A DNA stretch of 64,000 bases, taken from assembly GCF_001571305.1 (NCBI RefSeq), contig NZ_BCTN01000011.1:95554-159553 (forward strand), written 5' to 3'. How positions within the stretch are numbered: position 1 is the stretch's first letter; each line of letters starts with the position of its first letter. The position numbers and the translations under genes are program-made. Source of the stretch: Erwinia persicina NBRC 102418. GTDB lineage: Bacteria > Pseudomonadota > Gammaproteobacteria > Enterobacterales > Enterobacteriaceae. The notes under the pieces were generated by a model, which worked only from the letters and a program-made list of their open reading frames with translations, was not told the origin of the DNA and did not search any database. Positions 1 through 6,686 of the stretch are shown piece after piece.

Positions 1-366
1 GGAAGCTGGTCATTACAGAGTGGCTATGAGGCGGGGCTGGCGCTGCTGGAGCAGGGCGCTGAATTTACCGCGCTGGTGGCCAGCAACGATGACATGGCGA
101 TTGGTGCGGCTAAGGCGCTGTCTGCCGCCGGTAAGCGTATTCCGCAGGATGTTTCCCTGCTCAGTTTCGATGATATTCCCATGGCCGCGTTTTTTGTTCC
201 GCCGCTGACTACCGTCCATGTGCCGGTCGGGGAGATGATTATGCATACGCTGGAGAAACTGGTAATGATGCTGGATGGCAAGCCTGCAGAGCCCTTGCCG
301 GCGTTTAACGGTCAGCTGATCGTACGTGATTCCGTGGTGGCCGGCCCCTATCTGGGACGCACCTGA
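1..366 (+). CDS. LacI/GalR-family regulator, C-terminal part (5' end outside window)
   Basis: The open frame runs in from the left edge and ends at a TGA at 364-366, so only the last 121 residues are visible. They match the second half of the periplasmic-binding-like sensor domain of LacI/GalR repressors: an ASNDDMAIGA segment, then a VSLLSFDDIP segment, then a PPLTTVHVP segment, which are the usual core strands and effector-pocket elements of the family. The DNA-binding head and most effector contacts lie outside the window, so the ligand and target genes cannot be judged. The general layout is closest to the GalR/GalS side of the family. Family assignment is firm; function is unknown. Confidence 0.9.
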   Translation, partial: GSWSLQSGYEAGLALLEQGAEFTALVASNDDMAIGAAKALSAAGKRIPQDVSLLSFDDIPMAAFFVPPLTTVHVPVGEMIMHTLEKLVMMLDGKPAEPLPAFNGQLIVRDSVVAGPYLGRT

Positions 367-656
367 CCTCCTCCGGGCCGGGACTGGATGGGGTTGAACA
401 GGCTGTTTGCCTGTCTGAAAAATATCCCCGTCATACAGAGGTTCTGACTGAACCTTAATAACACAGGGTTATTATTGGGTTAAATAATATTTCCCCGGAC
501 AGGTATTTCATCCCCGCATTTGTATTGATTTGACGTGAAAATGACATGATAATACGCGGGCAAAAATCTCTGTTAATTCACTGAACGTTGTATGGAAATA
601 CGATGCATTTATGCTATCGGTTTTCCTGTACCCGGTCGCCTTAAAGGAATGGAATC
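367..656. other. Intergenic region ahead of the chain-length gene
   Basis: No convincing gene is present in these 290 bases. The stretch is A/T-rich in its right half and holds a plausible promoter for the next gene. I looked for a JUMPstart/ops element, which often precedes O-antigen operons, and found none. Confidence 0.7.
525..553 (+). promoter_or_regulatory. Candidate sigma70 promoter of the FepE/Wzz-like gene
   Basis: TTGATT at 525-530 and GATAAT at 548-553 are separated by 17 bases, a normal sigma70 layout. The start codon lies about 100 bases downstream. This is sequence resemblance only. Confidence 0.35.
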
Positions 657-1799
657 ATGAGTGACATCAAAATGGATGATATTTCATCTGCACGCCCTGG
701 TAATCAGGCACTGAAGCCTTATGTGCATCAGGACGATGAACTCGATCTGCTGGGGTTACTGAGTATTCTGCTTAACCGTAAGTTTTTCGTGATTGCGATT
801 ACCGGACTGGCCGTGCTGGCCGGGGCGGGCATGAGTTATCTGATTCCGCAGCGCTGGACCAGTTCCGCCGTGCTGGTGCCCGCAGAGGCACCACAGTTGC
901 GTAGTATGGAAAAAATCCTGACCGAACTGAACGTACTGGATATTAAAACGGATATCACCCCTGACTCGCTGCTGTCTGATTTTATGCGTAACTTTGATTC
1001 GCGCAGCCTGCGCGAGAAATATCTGGTTAATACCACTTATTTTAAAGAGCTGGCAAAAGACAAAGCAGATACACCGGATACACGTAACCGGCTGGTGAAT
1101 GCCATTTTGCAGGGAAATATCGATTCGCACAGCTCCGTGCAAGATAAAGATGCCGCGAAAAAAGAGTATCGCTACTACGAAATTAAATACACTGCCGAAA
1201 ACCCCGTTGCCGCCCGCGATCTGCTGGAGGGGTACATTAATTATGTTTCGGATGTGGTGCAGAGTGAGTTACATCAGCGCATCAACTACCAGATTGATAT
1301 GCTGAAAGGCAAAGCCATCGGACAATATAATCTGGATGTCAGCCGTGCCGAAAACGCCCACCGAATCAAACTGGAACGTTTGCAATACGCGCTGCAGATT
1401 GCTAACTCCGCCGGGCTGAAGCAGCCGTCGTGGAGCAATGGCCGTACCATTCAGGATGACCCGGACTTTTCAGTGACCCTGGGCGCGGATGGCCTGGCGC
1501 GCAAACTTCAGATTGAGCAGGCGATCTCCGATCCTGCCCGGCTGAGTGCCGACTTACAGAACCGCCGGCTGTATATTGAAAAACTGAACGCGGTGAAAAT
1601 TAATGAGCTGCACGTTGAGCCGTTCAAATACATGCGTGCGCCCTATGAGCCTATCCAGCGTGATGCGCCAAAACGGTCGCTGATTGTTCTGCTGTTTGGT
1701 CTGGCAGGCCTCATCGCCAGCTGCAGCTACGTGCTGCTGAACCATGCGATGAAAAATCGCAGTCAGCCTGTTGATCTCCTGCCGAAACGCCTGAACTAA
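657..1799 (+). CDS. O-antigen chain-length regulator (Wzz/FepE type)
   Basis: This 380-residue inner-membrane protein belongs to the polysaccharide co-polymerase family that sets the modal length of LPS O-antigen. It has the family plan: a short cytoplasmic start, a transmembrane helix at about residues 42-65, a long mostly helical periplasmic domain, a Pro-rich segment (EPFKYMRAPYEPIQRDAPKR), and a second helix at about 342-365. The length and the very long periplasmic part suit the FepE subtype (very long chains, about 377 residues in E. coli) better than the shorter WzzB. A Shine-Dalgarno AAAGGA lies upstream of the ATG. It stands alone, not inside an O-antigen cluster, as FepE normally does. 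FepE versus WzzB is inferred from length and context. Confidence 0.85.
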   Translation: MSDIKMDDISSARPGNQALKPYVHQDDELDLLGLLSILLNRKFFVIAITGLAVLAGAGMSYLIPQRWTSSAVLVPAEAPQLRSMEKILTELNVLDIKTDITPDSLLSDFMRNFDSRSLREKYLVNTTYFKELAKDKADTPDTRNRLVNAILQGNIDSHSSVQDKDAAKKEYRYYEIKYTAENPVAARDLLEGYINYVSDVVQSELHQRINYQIDMLKGKAIGQYNLDVSRAENAHRIKLERLQYALQIANSAGLKQPSWSNGRTIQDDPDFSVTLGADGLARKLQIEQAISDPARLSADLQNRRLYIEKLNAVKINELHVEPFKYMRAPYEPIQRDAPKRSLIVLLFGLAGLIASCSYVLLNHAMKNRSQPVDLLPKRLN

Positions 1800-1807
1800 G
1801 CGGCTAT

Positions 1808-1835
1808 CCGGGCAGCGCATAGCGCTGCTGCCCGG
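1808..1835. terminator. Hairpin between convergent genes
   Basis: A nine-base stem CCGGGCAGC/GCTGCCCGG lies between the chain-length gene and the convergent permease gene. There is no T-run on either strand, so it may slow rather than end transcription, or protect 3' ends. Confidence 0.45.
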
Positions 1836-1844
1836 CTCACCTGT

Positions 1845-3158
1845 TTACACGGCCGGAGTGACTGCCCGCTTGCGCAGTGCCAGGCACAGCACATAATAAA
1901 TGACGCACGAAACCAGCAGCGAATTGATTGTTGGCACCCCCCATTCGGTCACCAGGCCAATCACACTGCCAATCAGCGTGGCGATAATCGCCGTCCAGCC
2001 AATCACCGGCGTTTCGCTTTCATTCGGTAATTTTCCCTCAGCCCGGCTTCTGTCCAGCACGGCACGATGGGAACGCAGCAGCAGGTAATCAACCAGCATA
2101 ATGCCGAGGATCGGCGGGAATACCACGCCCAGTACGGTGAGGAAATCGACGAAGCGGTCAAGGATGCCCAGTACTGAAAGCAGCGTACCTAACACACCAA
2201 TGGCCAGCGTGGTGTGACGATATTGCAGCTTCCTGCCACTGATACCTTCCACGGCGTTAATCACCCCCAGGGAAGAGGAGTAGAGGTTAAGATCGTTCAC
2301 GCGCAGCGTGGAGAGGATCACCACCAGCAGTCCGACGCCGCCCGCCACCTGTGACATGATGGTCACCACATCGGCGGTTTGCAGCGTACGGGCAATCATG
2401 ATCGCCAGGCCGTTAACGATAAACTCACCGGCAATAATGGTCAGCAGCGTCACGCCAGCGACATGCTTAGACGATCGGGAATAGCGCGTCAGATCCGGCG
2501 TCATCAGGCTGGCCACAATCGCGCCGCCCACCACCATGGTGATTGCTGCACTGATGGTCAGCGGGCTGCCCGTCGGTGGCAGATCAATAATCTGTTGCAG
2601 GGTATGCCCGGACAATGTCTGGAAAGATATAAAACCGACCAGGCAGATAAACAGTGGTACCGCGATACGCGCCGTGACGCGCAGCGCTTTGAAACCGAAG
2701 GTCACCAGCACGGTCAGCAGCAGACCGGAAAGCGTAGCGGCCAGCGGGAAGCCCAGTACGCCACCGAGGGCGAAATTCAGCGATTTGGCAAAGATGGCAT
2801 TCTGAATGCCAAACCAGCCCAGCAGGCTGACGGCTACCACCAGCCCAATCAGGACGGAACCAATCCGACCGAAGCCACACCAGCGGGCCAGCAGACTGCC
2901 TGAGATCCCTTCTTTCATCCCGGCGTAGCCCAGACCGAAGGTAACAATACCAAAAATCACGCTCCCGGCCAGGATGGCCAGAAAGGCCGAGGCGAGACTC
3001 ATGGAGTCGCCCAGCACCGCGCCCAGCATAAACTGGTCAAGTGCGGTCAGCATGCCCATGTGGACAACGGCAACGCTTAAAAAAGAGACGCGTTTATTCT
3101 CAGGCACGCGACTGAGTGGGTAATCTTCAATACGAATCAAGTTGAGTTTCCTTCGCAA
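1845..3158 (-). CDS. NCS1-family nucleobase permease (CodB-like)
   Basis: This 437-residue multi-pass protein fits the nucleobase:cation symporter-1 family, whose members import cytosine, purines, allantoin or hydantoins. About twelve hydrophobic segments are visible. Family landmarks include a GWFGIQNAIFAKS segment in the third helix region, a TPDLTRYSR segment after the sixth, and VNDLNLYSSSLG, which corresponds to the NDNALYASGLG segment of E. coli CodB. The gene follows a LuxR-type regulator with only four bases between them, so the two are surely co-transcribed and the regulator probably controls uptake. No cytosine deaminase gene is next to it, unlike codBA, so the substrate is open. 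Confidence 0.85.
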   Translation of the reverse strand: MRRKLNLIRIEDYPLSRVPENKRVSFLSVAVVHMGMLTALDQFMLGAVLGDSMSLASAFLAILAGSVIFGIVTFGLGYAGMKEGISGSLLARWCGFGRIGSVLIGLVVAVSLLGWFGIQNAIFAKSLNFALGGVLGFPLAATLSGLLLTVLVTFGFKALRVTARIAVPLFICLVGFISFQTLSGHTLQQIIDLPPTGSPLTISAAITMVVGGAIVASLMTPDLTRYSRSSKHVAGVTLLTIIAGEFIVNGLAIMIARTLQTADVVTIMSQVAGGVGLLVVILSTLRVNDLNLYSSSLGVINAVEGISGRKLQYRHTTLAIGVLGTLLSVLGILDRFVDFLTVLGVVFPPILGIMLVDYLLLRSHRAVLDRSRAEGKLPNESETPVIGWTAIIATLIGSVIGLVTEWGVPTINSLLVSCVIYYVLCLALRKRAVTPAV

Positions 3159-3162
3159 AAAA

Positions 3163-3852
3163 TTAAATAAACTGGATGCCCTTTTCGATCAGACGATCCG
3201 GTATAAAATTATCTAACCCAGCCTGGCGACAATATTCTTCAAACTGGCTCAGTGTATGCACCCCGGCCTTCTGATAGATGTTATAGATGCGGTTTTCTAC
3301 CGTGCGGTGGCTGAGGTTATAAATCCGGGCAATCTCCTTCGTTGATAAGCGTTGCAGCATCAGAAACAGCGTATCCAGTTCGGAACGGGTAAACAGGTTA
3401 TTGCTGACTTCGGTGGTCAGTACCCCGGGTTTTTGCTGTGTGATGTACTTCAGGGGGGACATGGTATCCAGCAGTTTCGCATTCCAGGCGATGCCAATGA
3501 ATTCACCGGCTGCATCATGCAGGGGGATCTTCTCGCTCACGTAGGGCGTTAAGCTTTTCTGGCCGAACCAGTAATGGGTTTCAATCACCGCTACGCGTCC
3601 GTTGGAGGCCAGTGTCCGGCGATCGTGCTCGATCAGCGCCTCTTCACACTCGGCCCAGGAGGCAGGAAAGTCGCTGTCCAGCTGGCCTTCAATATTGAAT
3701 TTCTGCGGCGTATTGGTGTAAAGATACGCCGCTTTATTCATATAAAGATGGCGGGATTCAGGATCTTTAATGCCCCAGGGTTCGGATAAGTGTTCCATCA
3801 TGGCAATCAGTGCGCTGAAGTCTGACCGTGCTTTATCATCCGGCAATTCCAT
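3163..3852 (-). CDS. LuxR-type regulator with PAS-like N-terminal domain
   Basis: The 229-residue protein has a PAS-like sensor region over about residues 10-135 and a C-terminal LuxR/GerE helix-turn-helix over about 150-215. The recognition segment reads LSTKEIARIYNLSHRTVENR, with the usual acidic-to-valine spacing of this fold. There is no phospho-acceptor receiver domain, so it probably senses a small molecule directly. It is the first gene of a two-gene leftward unit with the NCS1 permease (four-base gap), which suggests it controls that permease, perhaps with a nucleobase or related ring compound as signal. That link is inferred from context. Confidence 0.85.
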   Translation of the reverse strand: MELPDDKARSDFSALIAMMEHLSEPWGIKDPESRHLYMNKAAYLYTNTPQKFNIEGQLDSDFPASWAECEEALIEHDRRTLASNGRVAVIETHYWFGQKSLTPYVSEKIPLHDAAGEFIGIAWNAKLLDTMSPLKYITQQKPGVLTTEVSNNLFTRSELDTLFLMLQRLSTKEIARIYNLSHRTVENRIYNIYQKAGVHTLSQFEEYCRQAGLDNFIPDRLIEKGIQFI

Positions 3853-3876
3853 TTTCCCCCCTGAGGACTGTCTCTG

Positions 3877-4287
3877 TTAAATCTTTTTCGCCAGGTAGTG
3901 ACGGGTATGCAGGTGTGCATAATCGCCAAGCTCACCATAGTCCGTATAGCCTAACTTCTCGTAAAACCCTTTTGCCTGGAAATCGAAGGTGTCCACGTAA
4001 GCCATATGACAGCCACGCTGTCTGGCTTCTTCTTCTGCCGCCAGCATCAGATCGCGGCCCACACCCTGGCCCCGGCAGGCGTCGCTGACCCACAGATACT
4101 GGACTTCCAGCCCACCCCACCAGGTTCTTGCAACCAGGCCTGCCGTAATCTGCTGATTTTCATCACGCTGGGTCAGGAAAAGCGGGTGGATATCCACGGG
4201 TGTCGTTTTCGCATTGTGCTGCCACAGGCTGTCGATGACGAACGCCTCATCGGCGGCAGATGGACGATCGGTAACGGTAATTTTCAT
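3877..4287 (-). CDS. GNAT-family N-acetyltransferase
   Basis: This is a single-domain GNAT enzyme of about 136 residues that would transfer an acetyl group from acetyl-CoA to an amine. The acetyl-CoA binding motif A is clear in the RGQGVGRDLM segment, followed by the helix AAEEEARQRGC and the AKGFYEKLGYTDYG motif B. The ATG at 4287 is chosen because a purine-rich ribosome site sits at suitable distance; an in-frame ATG at 4296 would add three residues. It resembles small stand-alone GNAT proteins that act on free amines or antibiotics, but no substrate can be named. It reads in the same direction as the LuxR/permease pair, about 25 bases upstream, and could be in the same transcript. Confidence 0.8.
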   Translation of the reverse strand: MKITVTDRPSAADEAFVIDSLWQHNAKTTPVDIHPLFLTQRDENQQITAGLVARTWWGGLEVQYLWVSDACRGQGVGRDLMLAAEEEARQRGCHMAYVDTFDFQAKGFYEKLGYTDYGELGDYAHLHTRHYLAKKI

Positions 4288-4331
4288 TGGCCTCATGCTC
4301 TCATTATTCGAATAATAATTAATAAGATTAC

Positions 4332-4667
4332 TTGTACATTACCAATGCGTAATTATCATTTTAATTCGTCGGTGACAAGAGTGTTTTCCCCCCTTACTCC
4401 GGCGTGGAAAAACGCTTATGGTATGCATCACGGACGGCACTGCTCTGCAGACACGACTAATATCCTGTCGTCCTTCCAATTTGGCAAGGCAATCTTTAGC
4501 CTCACCAGGGAAAATTACACAGCACGCCTCTTTTTCAGCGACCAAAACAGCGGCGGATGAAAAAGCGATAAATAAAGAAGTCTGATGCTGATGAAGGTTG
4601 TCACTTCAGTAAATCTTTTCAAAGTATCTGTTTTAACAAAAAAGCCGCTCACTGAGCGGCTTTTTTT
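4332..4667 (+). ncRNA. Possible small RNA ending at an orphan terminator (speculative)
   Basis: A rightward promoter-like pair, TTGTAC at 4332-4337 and TATCAT at 4354-4359 with a 16-base spacer, is followed after about 300 bases without a credible reading frame by a strong intrinsic terminator. A terminator with no gene in front of it is a common sign of a small RNA. I do not recognise the sequence as any named enterobacterial small RNA, and a shorter transcript starting further right is equally possible. Confidence 0.25.
4636..4667 (+). terminator. Strong intrinsic terminator
   Basis: A perfect seven-base stem GCCGCTC/GAGCGGC with a three-base loop is flanked by an A-run on the left and seven Ts on the right (4661-4667). 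It would work on both strands, but no gene reads into it from the right. Confidence 0.85.
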
Positions 4668-4732
4668 ACAGCCCGCTTTCCCGTCCGATCCCCTCCTGCC
4701 GTTCCTGCCGACTCCGACATGTTAAAAACCAG

Positions 4733-4760
4733 TAAAGTTTGTAATGGTTTCTGCCGTTAA
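4733..4760 (+). promoter_or_regulatory. Sigma28 (FliA) flagellar-class promoter
   Basis: TAAAGTTT at 4733-4740 is identical to the FliA -35 consensus. GCCGTTAA at 4753-4760 matches GCCGATAA at seven of eight bases. The spacer is 12 bases against the usual 11. It lies 45 bases ahead of a chemoreceptor gene, which is the expected kind of target. Confidence 0.75.
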
Positions 4761-4804
4761 TACTGTTTTAAGGATGCTTACTCTATATTGACAGGGAGAC
4801 CAGT

Positions 4805-6256
4805 ATGATCGACGCATCGTTAACGCCGGCCACTGCCGGGAAGAATGAGATTCTTTCTCTGGAGAAAATCTGGCGGCAGGCTGACTTTCTGATGCTTTTC
4901 CTGTCATGGGGAATGTGGGGCATCGCCTGCATAGTGGGATGGCTGATGGGGTCATTCCTGCTGGCATTGACCGTTGGTGGGGCGCTGGCCATCATTGCCA
5001 CCCTGATCCGTTTTGCCGGGCCTGGGCGTCTCTTTACCCGGCTGTGGTTTGCCTTTACCCTGCTCGCTTTCTCTGCCCTGTTAATTCAGCTGAGGAAAGG
5101 CGAGGTTGAGTACCACTTCTTTATCTTTGTTCTTCTTTCTGCCTTACTGGCCTATCGCGATTATCGTCCACTGCTGATGGGGGCGGCTACTGCTGCCGTT
5201 CACCACACCCTGTTTAACTACTTACAGGAAAATGACCTTTACGGCATCGTCTGCTTTACGCATCCCGGCTTTCATATGGTGGTGTTTCACGCCATTTTTG
5301 TTGTAGCGCAGACAGCGATCCTGATCTTTATCGCCCACCGCATGGCGGCGGATGCCCGGGCAGCCTGTGAGGTGGCAAAACTGGCCGCGTGGATCAATCG
5401 TGAGCCAGGTCGTCTGACCCTGGCGCAGGCAGATAGCCGCAGCAAAACCGTGTTTGCCCGCACCTTCAGCAGTACGCTGGGCACCATGCGCGGTACCCTG
5501 AATCAGGTGAGTGAAGGGGTCAGCACCCTGCGCGAGGAGTCGGACAGTATTCTGCAGCGTAACGCTGCGCTTTCGCAGCGAACCGACGAGCAGGCCCGCG
5601 CACTGGCGGTGGCCACCGGGGCGATGGAGCAGATGAGCACCGCGGCGGCAATCACCAGCGAAAAGACCCATGCGGCACAGCAGCTGGTGCAGGGGGCAAA
5701 CCGGGTGGCACTGCACGGCGGGGAAAGTATTGCCTCTGCGGTCAGTTCGATGGCGCAGATAGAGCAGGAGTCGCAGCGTATCAATGTCATCCTTGAACTG
5801 ATTGACAGCATTGCATTCCAGACCAATATTCTGTCGCTGAACGCCTCGGTCGAAGCCGCAAATGCCGGTCAGCACGGAAAGGGCTTTGCCGTGGTGGCGT
5901 CAGAAGTGCGTATCCTGGCCGGACGGTGCGAAAATGCGGCGAAAGATATCCGGCACCTTATCTCCACCTCTGTTGAACGTACCCGGAGCGGAACCGAACA
6001 GGTCGCTGCGGCGGGCGAAACCATGCAGGAAATAATTCATACCATTAACGGTCTCAACGATCTGGTACGCGAGCTGGCCGGGATGAATGACCAGCAGCTC
6101 AGTCGTATTACGCAGATGAAGGAGAGTGTGGAGAGCATCGATCTCAGCGTGCAGCATAACCAGCAGCACGTTGCCGAAACACTGGAAGTGGCACAGCAGC
6201 AGCAGCGCCAGGCAGAAGCGGTACAGCAGGCGATCGCGGTGTTCCGCTTCACCTGA
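4805..6256 (+). CDS. Methyl-accepting chemotaxis protein with six-helix membrane sensor
   Basis: This 483-residue chemoreceptor passes a signal to CheA/CheW. The C-terminal half is a standard signalling domain whose tip contains IAFQTNILSLNASVEAANAG followed by GFAVVASEVR. The N-terminal part is unusual. It has about six transmembrane helices (near residues 26-48, 50-70, 76-95, 103-118, 121-140 and 155-178), no periplasmic ligand domain and no obvious HAMP. Histidines cluster in or beside helices 4-6: H104, H133, H134, H153, H157, H162 and H178, within EYHFFIF, AVHHTLFNYLQ and GFHMVVFH segments. Similar multi-helix sensor blocks occur in other chemoreceptors and in GGDEF proteins. No C-terminal CheR-binding pentapeptide is present. 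It is preceded by a FliA promoter and a GGGAG ribosome site. Confidence 0.88.
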   Translation: MIDASLTPATAGKNEILSLEKIWRQADFLMLFLSWGMWGIACIVGWLMGSFLLALTVGGALAIIATLIRFAGPGRLFTRLWFAFTLLAFSALLIQLRKGEVEYHFFIFVLLSALLAYRDYRPLLMGAATAAVHHTLFNYLQENDLYGIVCFTHPGFHMVVFHAIFVVAQTAILIFIAHRMAADARAACEVAKLAAWINREPGRLTLAQADSRSKTVFARTFSSTLGTMRGTLNQVSEGVSTLREESDSILQRNAALSQRTDEQARALAVATGAMEQMSTAAAITSEKTHAAQQLVQGANRVALHGGESIASAVSSMAQIEQESQRINVILELIDSIAFQTNILSLNASVEAANAGQHGKGFAVVASEVRILAGRCENAAKDIRHLISTSVERTRSGTEQVAAAGETMQEIIHTINGLNDLVRELAGMNDQQLSRITQMKESVESIDLSVQHNQQHVAETLEVAQQQQRQAEAVQQAIAVFRFT

Positions 6257-6262
6257 TAGCCC

Positions 6263-6601
6263 TCAGCGCCCGGCGGCAGCCATCACCTGAATACAGCTGT
6301 CGATGTCTCTGGCCGCCGTGGCCTGTTGATCGGCACTCAGTGCCTGATATTTCTCAATCGACGCCCGGCCAGACCGGTCGTCATAGCTGATCTGTTTGAT
6401 CGAATAAGCGCTGTTTTCGTTAATGATGACGGTACGGATTTTATTGACGAAATCCCGATCGCTGGTGGGCGCACCGAGGGCGATGACCGCCGCGCAGGCT
6501 GCGGCATCATAATGAGGATCGGGCGCCGGACTGCGGAACATAAACCACCACAGGGCCAGGGCGGCAACAGCCAGCATCAACAGCGGGAACAGCTTTTTCA
6601 T
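6263..6601 (-). CDS. Small membrane-anchored periplasmic protein of unknown function
   Basis: This protein of about 112 residues begins MKKLFPLLMLAVAALALWWF, a single hydrophobic helix that is either an uncleaved anchor or a signal peptide, followed by a hydrophilic domain of about 85 residues. Two cysteines (in AAACAA and DIDSCIQ) are placed so they could form a disulfide in the periplasm. The ATG at 6601 is preferred over an in-frame GTG at 6607 because a TGAG ribosome site lies eight bases from the ATG but only two from the GTG. It converges on the chemoreceptor gene with six bases between stops. I do not recognise the family. Confidence 0.6.
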   Translation of the reverse strand: MKKLFPLLMLAVAALALWWFMFRSPAPDPHYDAAACAAVIALGAPTSDRDFVNKIRTVIINENSAYSIKQISYDDRSGRASIEKYQALSADQQATAARDIDSCIQVMAAAGR

Positions 6602-6686
6602 GACCACAACTCAAATTCACCCGGGGTGGGCTATCAACAGGGGCGCATTATACGGAGAAATTCTCCTGTAGCGACCGAAAACACCC

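Larger units (their letters stand above)
4297..4804. other. Gene-free 500-base region with orphan terminator
   Basis: No protein gene is supported here. The left part must hold the promoter of the leftward GNAT gene. The centre carries a candidate rightward promoter and a strong intrinsic terminator with no gene in front of it. The right part holds a sigma28-type promoter for the chemoreceptor gene. Confidence 0.7.

Noticed and set aside
367..656. JUMPstart/ops element before the chain-length gene
   Set aside because: Neither the conserved core nor the ops sequence is present.
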